A stretch of DNA of 6,514 nt, taken from positions 1-6,514 of the forward strand of contig JAQVRG010000096.1 of assembly GCA_028701165.1 (NCBI GenBank). Direction: 5' to 3'. Shown one piece after another: positions 1 through 6,308 of this stretch (position 1 is the first letter of the stretch; each line of letters opens with the position of its first letter). Under the pieces are notes generated by a model that made no database searches, was not told where the DNA came from, and was given only the letters and a program-made list of their open reading frames with translations. Made by a program: the position numbers and the translations under genes. This DNA is from Eubacteriales bacterium (GTDB taxonomy: Bacteria; Bacillota; Clostridia; Christensenellales; CAG-138).

Positions 1-1042
1 GGGTGGTGAGCCACTTGAGCTCCGCCTGCACGGCGGAAAGCTGCTCCAGCGCATATAGAAGCCACGCTTCGCCGCATGCGGCCGACTGCTCCTTGTAACG
101 CCGGGCATTGTCGGGCGTGCAGTCCAAAAGCTCGGCTGACTCGCCGCACACCTTGGTAAGCAGCAGCGCGCGCATGTGCTGCGCCATATCCTGTGTGAAT
201 ACGGTCAGATCCCGTCCGTCCCGTATCACTTGATCCAATAGCGTCAGCGCCGTCGCGGCGTCGCCCGCGGCGCACGCGTCCGCCATGCGGTAGAGAAAGT
301 CGCTGTCCATGCTGCCAAGCACGCGATAAACGTCCTGTGCCGAGACCGTATTCCCGCAGAAGGCGAGGCATTGATCCGCCAATGACAGCGCGTCGCGCAT
401 GCCGCCGTCCGCGGCGCGCGCGATGGAAAGAAGGCCGTCCTCCTCAATAGACGCGCCGCTTTTTTGCAGCACGTCCCGCAGCAGCGCCGTCATGTCCGCT
501 ACGCGGAGCCGGTGAAAATCCAGCCGCTGGCAGCGGGAGCGTATGGTGGCGGGCAGCTTCTGCGGCTCCGTGGTCGCAAGGATGAAAACGACGTGCGCGG
601 GAGGCTCTTCCAACGTTTTTAGCAGCGCGTTGAAGGCTTGGCTTGAGCTTGCGAGCGCGTGCGCCTCGTCGATGATGTAGACCTTGATCTTTAACTGTAA
701 AGGGGTATAGCGCGCCTTCTCCACCAGCGAACGGATATCGTCCACACTGCTGTTGGAGGCGGCGTCCAGTTCGATGATGTCTGCATTTTCGGAAGCGGAA
801 ACAAGGCATGCGGCACACTTGCCGCAGGGCTCGCCGTTTTGCGGATCGAGACAGTTGATGGCGCGCGCGAAAATACGCGCCGTGGTGGTTTTACCCGTGC
901 CGCGCGTACCCGAAAACAGGTACGCGTGGGCGATATGCCCGGATTGCACCTGGTTTTTCAGTATGGTGGTGATGTGATCCTGCCCGACCACCGCGTCGAA
1001 AGTGGCAGGCCGATATTTTCGGTACAGCGCCTGATAGGACAT
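1..1042 (-). CDS. dnaX: DNA polymerase III subunit gamma/tau (partial, 3' end cut by window edge)
   Basis: This is the ATPase subunit of the clamp loader, which opens and loads the beta sliding clamp at replication forks. The first 347 residues are in the window in one unbroken frame; the rest lies beyond the left edge. Visible AAA+ elements in order are the N-terminal YRKYRP box (residues 7-12), Walker A GTRGTGKT (45-52), a four-cysteine zinc module with C-X8-C-X2-C-X2-C spacing (C64, C73, C76, C79), Walker B with DEAH (125-128), NALLKTLEEPP (138-148), sensor 1 ATTEP (156-160), the SRC arginine finger (169-171) and sensor 2 GGMRDALS (213-220). Domain III, the oligomerisation collar, begins around residue 240 and is cut. 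The ATG at 1042 fits the family N-terminus and is preceded by a G-rich stretch resembling a weak Shine-Dalgarno. Whether a short gamma form is made by frameshifting cannot be judged, because that region is absent. It is divergent from trpS. Identity is certain from the motifs. Confidence 0.97.
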   Translation of the reverse strand, partial: MSYQALYRKYRPATFDAVVGQDHITTILKNQVQSGHIAHAYLFSGTRGTGKTTTARIFARAINCLDPQNGEPCGKCAACLVSASENADIIELDAASNSSVDDIRSLVEKARYTPLQLKIKVYIIDEAHALASSSQAFNALLKTLEEPPAHVVFILATTEPQKLPATIRSRCQRLDFHRLRVADMTALLRDVLQKSGASIEEDGLLSIARAADGGMRDALSLADQCLAFCGNTVSAQDVYRVLGSMDSDFLYRMADACAAGDAATALTLLDQVIRDGRDLTVFTQDMAQHMRALLLTKVCGESAELLDCTPDNARRYKEQSAACGEAWLLYALEQLSAVQAELKWLTT

Positions 1043-1054
1043 CCGATACCCCCA

Positions 1055-1071
1055 AAGCAAATTCTTTGCTT
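1055..1071. repeat. 17-bp perfect palindrome at the dnaX transcription start
   Basis: AAGCAAA (1055-1061) and TTTGCTT (1065-1071) are perfect inverted copies around a 3-bp centre, TTC. The element abuts the predicted dnaX -10 box and is centred about on the predicted start site. Only half would be transcribed, so a DNA-level site such as an operator fits better than an RNA hairpin. It is also flanked by direct copies of GATACC (1045-1050 and 1074-1079). The symmetry is seen directly; any regulatory role is inference. Confidence 0.4.
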
Positions 1072-1100
1072 ATGATACCATTTTTCTTTCCCACTTGCAA
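1072..1100 (-). promoter_or_regulatory. Predicted sigma-A promoter of dnaX
   Basis: On the minus strand, TTGCAA (1100-1095) and TATCAT (1077-1072) are separated by exactly 17 bp, a good match to a housekeeping -35/-10 pair. The predicted start is near 1064-1066, giving a leader of only about 23 nt before the dnaX ATG at 1042. The call rests on consensus match, spacing and position only. Confidence 0.6.
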
Positions 1101-1109
1101 TGTGAACCG

Positions 1110-1138
1110 TTGCCAAGCGCACGGCAAAGGCGTATAAT
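1110..1138 (+). promoter_or_regulatory. Predicted sigma-A promoter of trpS
   Basis: TTGCCA (1110-1115) and a perfect TATAAT (1133-1138) are separated by 17 bp. The predicted start is around 1144-1146, leaving a leader of about 50 nt before the trpS ATG. The promoter lies back to back with the dnaX promoter; the two -35 boxes are only 9 bp apart. The -10/-35 match is near ideal, suggesting strong constitutive transcription. Confidence 0.75.
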
Positions 1139-1154
1139 ATTCGGGATGCTTATC

Positions 1155-1164
1155 ATGTATACAT
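1155..1164. repeat. 10-bp palindrome in the trpS early leader
   Basis: ATGTATACAT is a perfect 10-bp palindrome at about +10 to +20 of the predicted trpS transcript. Its centre, TGTATACA, resembles the symmetric sites used by some dimeric winged-helix repressors, and a protein bound here could block elongation. It is short enough to arise by chance in an AT-rich leader. Confidence 0.25.
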
Positions 1165-1180
1165 AAACGATTTTTGCAAG

Positions 1181-1188
1181 AAGGAGGT
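1181..1188 (+). promoter_or_regulatory. Ribosome binding site of trpS
   Basis: AAGGAGGT is an essentially full-length anti-Shine-Dalgarno match, 7 nt upstream of the ATG at 1196. It fixes the trpS start and argues for a Bacillota-type translation system. Confidence 0.85.
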
Positions 1189-1195
1189 AACGACA

Positions 1196-2185
1196 ATGAA
1201 ATATGTATTCAGCGGCATCCAGCCGTCGGGGTCGCCGACGTTAGGCAATTATGTGGGGGCGCTGCGCAACTGGTCGCTGCTTCAGGGCGAGGATCGTTTT
1301 TGCTATTATTGCGTGGTGGATATGCACGCCATCACCGTCCGGCAGGACGCCGAAGCGCTCAAGCGCCGCTCCATGGAGACCGTGGCGCTTTTGATCGCAT
1401 GCGGCATCGACCCTGTGAAATCGGCGCTGTTCATCCAGTCGCAGGTGCCCGCACACGCGGAGCTTAGCTGGGTGCTTTGCTGCAACACCTACATGGGCGA
1501 GCTTAGCCGCATGACGCAGTATAAGGATAAATGCGCCAAGCACGCGGACAACATCAACGCGGGCTTATTTACCTATCCCGTGCTGATGGCGGCGGATATT
1601 CTGCTGTATCAAACCGATCTTGTTCCCGTGGGCGTAGACCAGAAGCAGCATATCGAGATCGCGCGCGACATCGCCATCCGCTTCAACAACGCCTACGGCG
1701 AGACCTTCAAGGTGCCTGAGGGCTTCATTCCGAAGTTTGGCGGCCGCGTGATGAGTTTGCAGGATCCCGCGCAGAAGATGAGCAAGTCCGATCCTAACCC
1801 CAACGGCTTTGTGGCGATTATGGACACGCCGGATGTGATACTCAAAAAGTTCAAACGTGCCGTCACGGACAGCGACGGCGAGATTCGCTACGATCCGGAG
1901 AACAAGCCGGGCGTATCCAACCTGCTTTCCATCTATACGTCCTTTACGGATATGAGCATGGAGGATGCTGTCGCGGCCTTTGCGGGCAAGGGCTATGGCA
2001 ATCTGAAAACCGAGGTCGCGCAGGCTGTGATCGACGAGCTGACGCCGGTACAGCAGGAATACAAGCGGCTGCTTGACGATCAGGCTTACCTTAACGATGT
2101 GATCCAAAGCGGCGCGTCGCGCGCTGCCAAGCACGCCAACGAAACGCTGCGCGCGGTGTATGATTGCGTGGGGCTGCACGGATAA
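1196..2185 (+). CDS. trpS: Tryptophan--tRNA ligase
   Basis: This cytoplasmic class Ic aminoacyl-tRNA synthetase charges tRNA-Trp with tryptophan using ATP. At 329 residues it has the usual length of the bacterial enzyme, whose Bacillus relatives are about 328-330. The N-terminus has the HIGH-type signature PSGSPTLGN (residues 10-18). The Trp-pocket stretch MAADILLYQTD (131-141) and VGVDQKQHIE (146-155) follow, then the KMSKS loop (194-198) in the family-typical DPAQKMSKSDPNP context. The C-terminal helical domain that recognises the anticodon looks complete. The ATG is set by a perfect ribosome binding site 7 nt upstream, and a sigma-A promoter sits about 60 bp upstream. The gene is monocistronic, with its own terminator just after the stop. 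No T-box leader is present, although trpS of many Bacillota has one. No residue appears to be missing. Confidence 0.98.
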   Translation: MKYVFSGIQPSGSPTLGNYVGALRNWSLLQGEDRFCYYCVVDMHAITVRQDAEALKRRSMETVALLIACGIDPVKSALFIQSQVPAHAELSWVLCCNTYMGELSRMTQYKDKCAKHADNINAGLFTYPVLMAADILLYQTDLVPVGVDQKQHIEIARDIAIRFNNAYGETFKVPEGFIPKFGGRVMSLQDPAQKMSKSDPNPNGFVAIMDTPDVILKKFKRAVTDSDGEIRYDPENKPGVSNLLSIYTSFTDMSMEDAVAAFAGKGYGNLKTEVAQAVIDELTPVQQEYKRLLDDQAYLNDVIQSGASRAAKHANETLRAVYDCVGLHG

Positions 2186-2204
2186 ACAATCGCGGATTCT
2201 ATGG

Positions 2205-2238
2205 ATGGGATTGCTCTTGGGGCAGTCCCATTTTTATT
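2205..2238 (+). terminator. Rho-independent terminator of trpS
   Basis: A 10-bp stem pairs 2205-2214 with 2222-2231, with one T-G wobble, and closes a 7-nt loop. It is followed by TTTTTATT (2231-2238). It begins 19 nt after the trpS stop. The U-tract overlaps the stop codon of the convergent kdpE gene (2234-2236). Read on the minus strand, the hairpin is followed by CCATAGAATCC, which has no U-run, so it should terminate efficiently only in the trpS direction. Confidence 0.85.
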
Positions 2239-2929
2239 CGTCCGCGAACCGGTAGCCCACGCCGATCTCTGTGAGTATGAAACGCGGGTGCGCGGTGTCC
2301 TTTTCCAGCTTCCGCCGCAGGTTTGCCATAAACACGCGCACGCTTTTGCTGTCGCCGCCTTCATAGCCCCAAATTTGCCGGATGATGAAATTGTGCGTTA
2401 GCACCTTGCCGCGGTTGGCGATTAAAAGCAGCAGCGTTTTATATTCGGTGGGCGTAAGATGGATTTCCTCGCCGTCTACAAGAACCTTGCGCTTTTCATA
2501 ATCTACGCTCAGCCAATCGCAGGTAAAGTCGGTATTGCCCTTTTCCGTGTCGGATTTTTGAATAAAGCGCTCCGCCACGCGGATGCGCGCCATCAGCTCG
2601 CCCATGTGAAAGGGCTTGGTGATGTAATCGTTCGCGCCCAGATCGAGTGCGGCGATCTTCTCCGTTTCCTGCCCGCGCGCGGATACGATGAGCACAGGCA
2701 CATCGGAAAATGTGCGCAGTTCCCGCAAAAGATCGATCCCGTCCTTGTCCGGAAGGCCGAGGTCCAGCAGTACGATTTCGGGATGATGCGAGGAAATAAG
2801 AAACAGTCCCTCCGCCGCAGTTTTTGCAATCAAAACAGCATATGCCTCCTTGGACAGCGAGATATCGATGAAATGGGAGATGTATGGATCGTCCTCGATC
2901 ACGAGAATCGTTCGCTTGTCATTCATCAT
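2234..2929 (-). CDS. kdpE: KdpE-type response regulator (OmpR/PhoB family)
   Basis: This is a DNA-binding response regulator, activated by phosphotransfer from its partner kinase, that switches transcription of potassium-uptake genes. It has 231 residues. The receiver domain (about 7-120) has the acidic pocket E12-D13-D14, phosphoacceptor D56 in LLDLGLPD, S83 and K105. The winged-helix domain (about 135-228) contains HLTPTEYKTL and ends in TEIGVGYRF. The segments IVSARGQETEKIAALDLGANDYITKPF and the HPRFILTEIGVGYRF end closely resemble E. coli KdpE. Two adjacent ATGs (2929 and 2926) follow GGAGGT at 2940-2935; I give the first. An open frame continues upstream to 3100, but it lies inside the kinase gene. 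The gene overlaps the kinase stop by 11 nt, implying translational coupling. It is the last gene of the operon. No kdpFABC is nearby, so the likely target is the ktr operon itself, which is inference. Confidence 0.93.
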   Translation of the reverse strand: MMNDKRTILVIEDDPYISHFIDISLSKEAYAVLIAKTAAEGLFLISSHHPEIVLLDLGLPDKDGIDLLRELRTFSDVPVLIVSARGQETEKIAALDLGANDYITKPFHMGELMARIRVAERFIQKSDTEKGNTDFTCDWLSVDYEKRKVLVDGEEIHLTPTEYKTLLLLIANRGKVLTHNFIIRQIWGYEGGDSKSVRVFMANLRRKLEKDTAHPRFILTEIGVGYRFADE

Positions 2930-4295
2930 GTTGCACCTCCATAGGCAGCGTAAAGGTAAAAACGGCGCCATGCGGGGCGTTGTCCGAAACATGGATCTCC
3001 CCGCCGTGCGCCTCAACGATCGCTTTGCAAATGGCAAGGCCGAGCCCCAAGCCCCGGCGGCCGTCAACAATTTCCTCGTTCTGCGTGACAAAACGTTCAA
3101 AAAGATGTTCCCGTATGGCTTCCGGTATGCCGTCGCCCGTATCCGCGACGGACACGGTTAGACAATCGCTGATATCCGCAGACAGGATGATTCTGCTGTT
3201 TGCGGGCGTATGCCGTGCGGCGTTCTCCAATAGATTGATGATGACCTGCCCGATGAGCTTACCGTCCATGGGGACGGTCACGACCTGTTCGGGCAGATGA
3301 ACGCGCAGCTCCCGATCGCGCAGCAGGCGTTCGGTATGCTCGATCGCCTCTCCGAACACATCGTCAATGACCTCATCCTGTTTGTGCAGCACGAGCTTTT
3401 GCTCGCTGATGCGCGTCATATTGAGGATGTTTTCGACAAGATCAATCAACCATACGATTTCCTCACTGATATCCGAAGCAAGCTTTCTGCGTTCTCCGTC
3501 CGAGAGATTGTCATAATTGTCCGAGAGCAAATTGCCGGCTCCCGAAAGAGCGGTAAGCGGACTTCGAAGGTCGTGCGCGATGGAACGAAGAAGCGTGCCG
3601 CGCTGCTGCTCGCGCTCCATGGCGATGCGGATGTTCTCACGATCCGTTACCAGCGTTTCCCGCTCCAGCGCGATGCCAAGCTGCGTGCAGACAGCCTGTA
3701 CGATCAAATGGCGCTGCCCGTCCAAGGGATCGCCTGTTAACCCCAGACTGCCTAGCGTTACCGGCCCGCAGGCAATGGGGAAGCCGCCGTCGTCCGGCGC
3801 GCTGGCGTTTTCCTGTGCGAGTTGTATGGAGCATGTCCTTTCCGTATATGCGCTTACCATTTCCTCGGCCTTTTTTACGATGCTTTCGCGCCCGCTTACG
3901 GAAAGGAAGCCGGAAGCGATTTGATACATGGTCTTGGCTGTTTGTTCATTTTGGTTGGCAAGCTTCATCTCGCTTTGCAGCCGCGAGGTTACGGTGCCGG
4001 ATACGACGCCTGTTACGATGAAGAAGCCGATCAGCATGAGATCGTTCGTTTGGTAGATATAGAAAGAAAAGCGAGGCTCCGTATAGAGAAAGTTGAACAG
4101 CATCCCGGAAAAAATCGCCGACAGGATTGCCCAGCGTCTGCTGCTGGTAAGCACGGCCGTAAACAGAACGCCCAACAAAAACACCATGATGATGCTCTCG
4201 TTCCCGACCGCGAAGGTGCTAAGCAGCAGCGAGGAAAAAAGCGTCAGTCCCGTAACGAGCAGGGTTTTGCATGTGTTTTTCATTATGGAATGCAA
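2919..4295 (-). CDS. kdpD: Short KdpD-like sensor histidine kinase (lacks N-terminal KdpD sensor domains)
   Basis: This membrane histidine kinase would autophosphorylate and pass phosphate to KdpE. It has 458 residues against about 890 for E. coli KdpD. It begins directly at the KdpD-type membrane domain, with four hydrophobic helices at about residues 10-30, 33-50, 54-72 and 86-105. A GAF-like linker follows (about 115-215). The dimerisation/phosphoacceptor helix has IAHDLRSPLTAL with His241. The catalytic ATPase domain shows the N-box NLLENAARHTP (354-364), DTGDGI (385-390) and GLGLGL (415-420). The cytoplasmic N-terminal KdpD domain with its Walker motifs and the Usp-like domain are absent. 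They cannot lie upstream in frame, because ktrA ends only 17 nt before. The start is uncertain: TTG at 4295 has a modest GAAGTGAG site at suitable spacing, while ATG at 4283 has none but fits the family N-terminus. Kinase motifs are intact, so it is probably functional rather than a remnant. Confidence 0.9.
   Translation of the reverse strand: MHSIMKNTCKTLLVTGLTLFSSLLLSTFAVGNESIIMVFLLGVLFTAVLTSSRRWAILSAIFSGMLFNFLYTEPRFSFYIYQTNDLMLIGFFIVTGVVSGTVTSRLQSEMKLANQNEQTAKTMYQIASGFLSVSGRESIVKKAEEMVSAYTERTCSIQLAQENASAPDDGGFPIACGPVTLGSLGLTGDPLDGQRHLIVQAVCTQLGIALERETLVTDRENIRIAMEREQQRGTLLRSIAHDLRSPLTALSGAGNLLSDNYDNLSDGERRKLASDISEEIVWLIDLVENILNMTRISEQKLVLHKQDEVIDDVFGEAIEHTERLLRDRELRVHLPEQVVTVPMDGKLIGQVIINLLENAARHTPANSRIILSADISDCLTVSVADTGDGIPEAIREHLFERFVTQNEEIVDGRRGLGLGLAICKAIVEAHGGEIHVSDNAPHGAVFTFTLPMEVQHDE
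2935..2940 (-). promoter_or_regulatory. Ribosome binding site of kdpE inside the kinase gene
   Basis: GGAGGT (read 2940 to 2935) lies inside the last codons of the kinase gene. It is 5 nt upstream of the ATG at 2929 and 8 nt upstream of the ATG at 2926. It rules out the longer upstream reading frame as the true start but does not separate the two adjacent ATGs. Confidence 0.75.
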
Positions 4296-4312
4296 GCTTT
4301 TCTCACTTCTTT

Positions 4313-4963
4313 CTATGCTTTGTTCATAATATGCAGGATGTCCCTTTGGGCGCCGGCTACGATAATATGCTCCTCCTGCAAAAATATGTGTTCCGCGCTG
4401 ACGAGCGGCAGTACCTTGCCGTTTTCACGAACGCCGATTACATTGATCCGGTGCCGTGTGCGTACGTCAAGCTCCCGTATGCTCCGGCCGATCCAATCCT
4501 CGGGCGCCTGTATCTCCATAATAGCATATTCCGGCGATAACTCAATATAATCGAACGCGCCGCGCGCGGAATAGCGCACTGCCGTGCGCTGTGCCATATC
4601 CCTTTCCGGGTATACGACGTCGTCCGCGCCGATCTTTTTAAGAAGCTCCGCATGCAGATCGCGGTCGGATTTTGCCACGACATACCGCGCGCCCAATTCC
4701 TTAAGAAGCGAGGTGATCTCCATGGAGGACTGAAAGTTCTCGCTGATGCAGACAAAGCAAACGTCGAAATTGCGCACGCCCAATTCCGTGAGTACATCCC
4801 GATCCATACAATCGCCGATCTGCACGCGCGTAAGCAGCGGCGTAAGCTTTTCCACCGCTTCTTCGTGCATATCGACAAGCATGACTTCATTATGCAGCTC
4901 CGCAAGCTTAAGCGCCAAGTTTTTACCAAAGCGTCCCGCGCCAATAACGAGCATAGATCGCAT
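4313..4963 (-). CDS. ktrA: KtrA/TrkA-family potassium channel regulatory subunit
   Basis: This cytoplasmic RCK protein would form an octameric ring that binds ATP/ADP or NAD(H) and gates the KtrB potassium channel. It has 216 residues, matching KtrA (about 220, one RCK unit) rather than the doubled TrkA of about 450. The N-terminal Rossmann fold (residues 3-125) has GAGRFG (8-13) and an acidic residue at the end of the second strand (D31). YPERDM (118-123) corresponds to the HPEKDM segment of Bacillus KtrA; its glutamate is, from memory, a cation-binding residue there. The C-terminal RCK_C domain (about 135-216) carries the acidic-hydrophobic pattern typical of ligand-binding RCK_C. The start is the ATG at 4963, with AAAGGAGAG 9 nt upstream; a TTG at 4990 lies before that site and inside ktrB, so it is rejected. 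It sits 16 nt after ktrB and 17 nt before the kinase. Confidence 0.94.
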   Translation of the reverse strand: MRSMLVIGAGRFGKNLALKLAELHNEVMLVDMHEEAVEKLTPLLTRVQIGDCMDRDVLTELGVRNFDVCFVCISENFQSSMEITSLLKELGARYVVAKSDRDLHAELLKKIGADDVVYPERDMAQRTAVRYSARGAFDYIELSPEYAIMEIQAPEDWIGRSIRELDVRTRHRINVIGVRENGKVLPLVSAEHIFLQEEHIIVAGAQRDILHIMNKA

Positions 4964-4972
4964 AAACGTATT

Positions 4973-4982
4973 CTCTCCTTTA
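4973..4982 (-). promoter_or_regulatory. Ribosome binding site of ktrA overlapping the ktrB stop codon
   Basis: Read on the minus strand, AAAGGAGAG partly coincides with the TAA stop of ktrB (4982-4980) and lies 9 nt upstream of the ktrA ATG at 4963. This placement decides the ktrA start and suggests that ribosomes finishing ktrB reinitiate on ktrA, keeping channel and gating ring in proportion. Confidence 0.75.
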
Positions 4983-6308
4983 ACCGACAATGATTTTACC
5001 TACCGGATTCTTTAGCTTCTTAGTAGTGCCCGAAGCGATGGCAAGAAAAACGGTCAGACTGCCGACGCGGCCGGCGTACATCAGCAGTATAAGCGCCAGC
5101 TTGGATACGGGTTGCAGCGAGGCGGTGACGCCCGTTGAAAGGCCGACGGTACCGATTGCGGAAAAACATTCAAACAGCGCGTCCGCGAGCGCAACGCCCT
5201 GCATGCAAAGCGTGCAGACGCCCGCAAACGCCAGCGCCAGATAGAACGTTACGGTGCAAAAAGCACGGCGCTGCGTTTCGGGCAAAAGCCTGTAATTGCC
5301 CAAGGTGGCGTCCTCCCGCCCTCCAAGCGACGCGCTTACCGCCGCCGCGGCGACGGCAAGCGTCGTTACTTTGACGCCTCCTCCCGTACCGCCGGGTGCG
5401 GCGCCGACAAACATCAGCAGGATGGTGCCAAGCTTACCCGTTTCGGATAGCGCGTCCATGCGAAGCGAATTGAAGCCGGCAGTACGCGGCGTGACGGACT
5501 GGAAGAAAGCGGCAAGAAGGCGCTTGTGCATATCCATACCGGCAAGCTGGCCGTCCCGCTCGGAAAGCAAAAAGAATATCGTGCCGCAAAGCAGCAGCGA
5601 GGCGGTGGCGAGCAGCGCCGCGCGGGAATGCAATGTCAGCGCTCGCGGATGAAAACGCCTCTCGATCAGATCATTCCACACGATGAATCCGATCCCGCCC
5701 GCGACGATCAAAGAGGCGATCGTCAAAAGGACAAGCGAATCCTCTCCGAAGAACAGGAGCGAAGACGACGGCGCAAAACGGCCGGTAAGGTCAAAGCCGG
5801 CGTTACAGAAGGCGGACACCGCGTGAAACACTGAGGTCCACAAGCCGTCGGCGAAGCCGAGCAGCGGTATAAAGCGAAGGCAAAGTATTCCGGCGCCAAG
5901 CAGCTCAAAAAGGAACGTGAGCAAAAGCATTCTTCTTACAAGGCGGATCACGCCGCCAATTTGTGCGGCGCCTACCGATTCCGCCAGTAAATCGCGCTCT
6001 CTAAGCCCTATGCGTTTGCCGATAAACAGCGGAAACAGTATCACGACCGTCATAAACCCTAAACCGCCGATCTGTATGAGAAGCAGGATCACAGCCTGCC
6101 CGAACATAGAAAATTGCGTCCATGTGTCGTATAGGACAAGACCTGTCACACAGGTTGCGGACGCCGATGTAAACAGCGCGTTGAGCGCGGGTATCCCGAT
6201 GTGATCGCGGCTGGCCGCCGGCAGGGACAAAAGCAAAGCGCCCAATACGATGATCAGCGCAAACCCCGCTGCAAGCAGCTGCGCGGCGCGAATTTGCGGC
6301 AGTTTCAT
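4980..6308 (-). CDS. ktrB: KtrB/TrkH-family potassium uptake channel subunit
   Basis: This integral membrane subunit forms the K+ pathway; it works as a dimer gated by a KtrA ring. It has 442 residues, the usual KtrB length (about 445, shorter than TrkH at about 483). Four repeated M1-P-M2 units are visible, with one pore loop each: TCVTGL (52-57), CNAGF (168-172), TAGFN (276-280) and GTVGLSTG (386-393). Each carries the conserved filter glycine (G56, G171, G278, G389). The glycine-rich gating-loop segment APGGTGGGVK (304-313) matches the intramembrane loop that blocks the pore when the channel is closed. GRVGSLTV (413-420) is the conserved arginine segment of the last helix, and the protein ends in the family-typical KIIVG. 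The ATG at 6308 has AGGAGG 5 nt upstream and overlaps the stop of the preceding small ORF as ATGA. The gene is intact, with no frameshift. Confidence 0.96.
   Translation of the reverse strand: MKLPQIRAAQLLAAGFALIIVLGALLLSLPAASRDHIGIPALNALFTSASATCVTGLVLYDTWTQFSMFGQAVILLLIQIGGLGFMTVVILFPLFIGKRIGLRERDLLAESVGAAQIGGVIRLVRRMLLLTFLFELLGAGILCLRFIPLLGFADGLWTSVFHAVSAFCNAGFDLTGRFAPSSSLLFFGEDSLVLLTIASLIVAGGIGFIVWNDLIERRFHPRALTLHSRAALLATASLLLCGTIFFLLSERDGQLAGMDMHKRLLAAFFQSVTPRTAGFNSLRMDALSETGKLGTILLMFVGAAPGGTGGGVKVTTLAVAAAAVSASLGGREDATLGNYRLLPETQRRAFCTVTFYLALAFAGVCTLCMQGVALADALFECFSAIGTVGLSTGVTASLQPVSKLALILLMYAGRVGSLTVFLAIASGTTKKLKNPVGKIIVG

Noticed and set aside
444..818. Minus-strand open frame in a second frame inside dnaX
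   Set aside because: The dnaX frame is continuous and carries all AAA+ motifs; this one is a low-complexity shadow of it.
887..910. Unusual Walker A of DnaX (GTRGTGKT instead of GPRGTGKT)
   Set aside because: A threonine at this position also occurs in E. coli DnaX, so it is normal family variation.
1565..2179. 204-codon minus-strand open frame opposite trpS
   Set aside because: It is antisense to a clear trpS, its His/Arg-rich translation has no known motif, and it has no convincing ribosome binding site. Such long antisense frames are common in GC-rich coding DNA.
2930..3100. N-terminal extension of kdpE by 57 residues to an upstream start at 3100
   Set aside because: It lies wholly inside the kinase gene, has no response-regulator homology, and the GGAGGT ribosome binding site points to the ATGs at 2929/2926.
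3822..4550. 242-codon plus-strand open frame across the kinase start and the ktrA end
   Set aside because: Its translation is rich in Arg, Cys and Ser with no recognisable domain, and it is antisense to two well-supported genes. It is a composition shadow.
4964..4990. TTG start for ktrA at 4990
   Set aside because: It lies before the ribosome binding site and overlaps the ktrB end. The ATG at 4963 gives the family-typical N-terminus directly before the GAGRFG motif.
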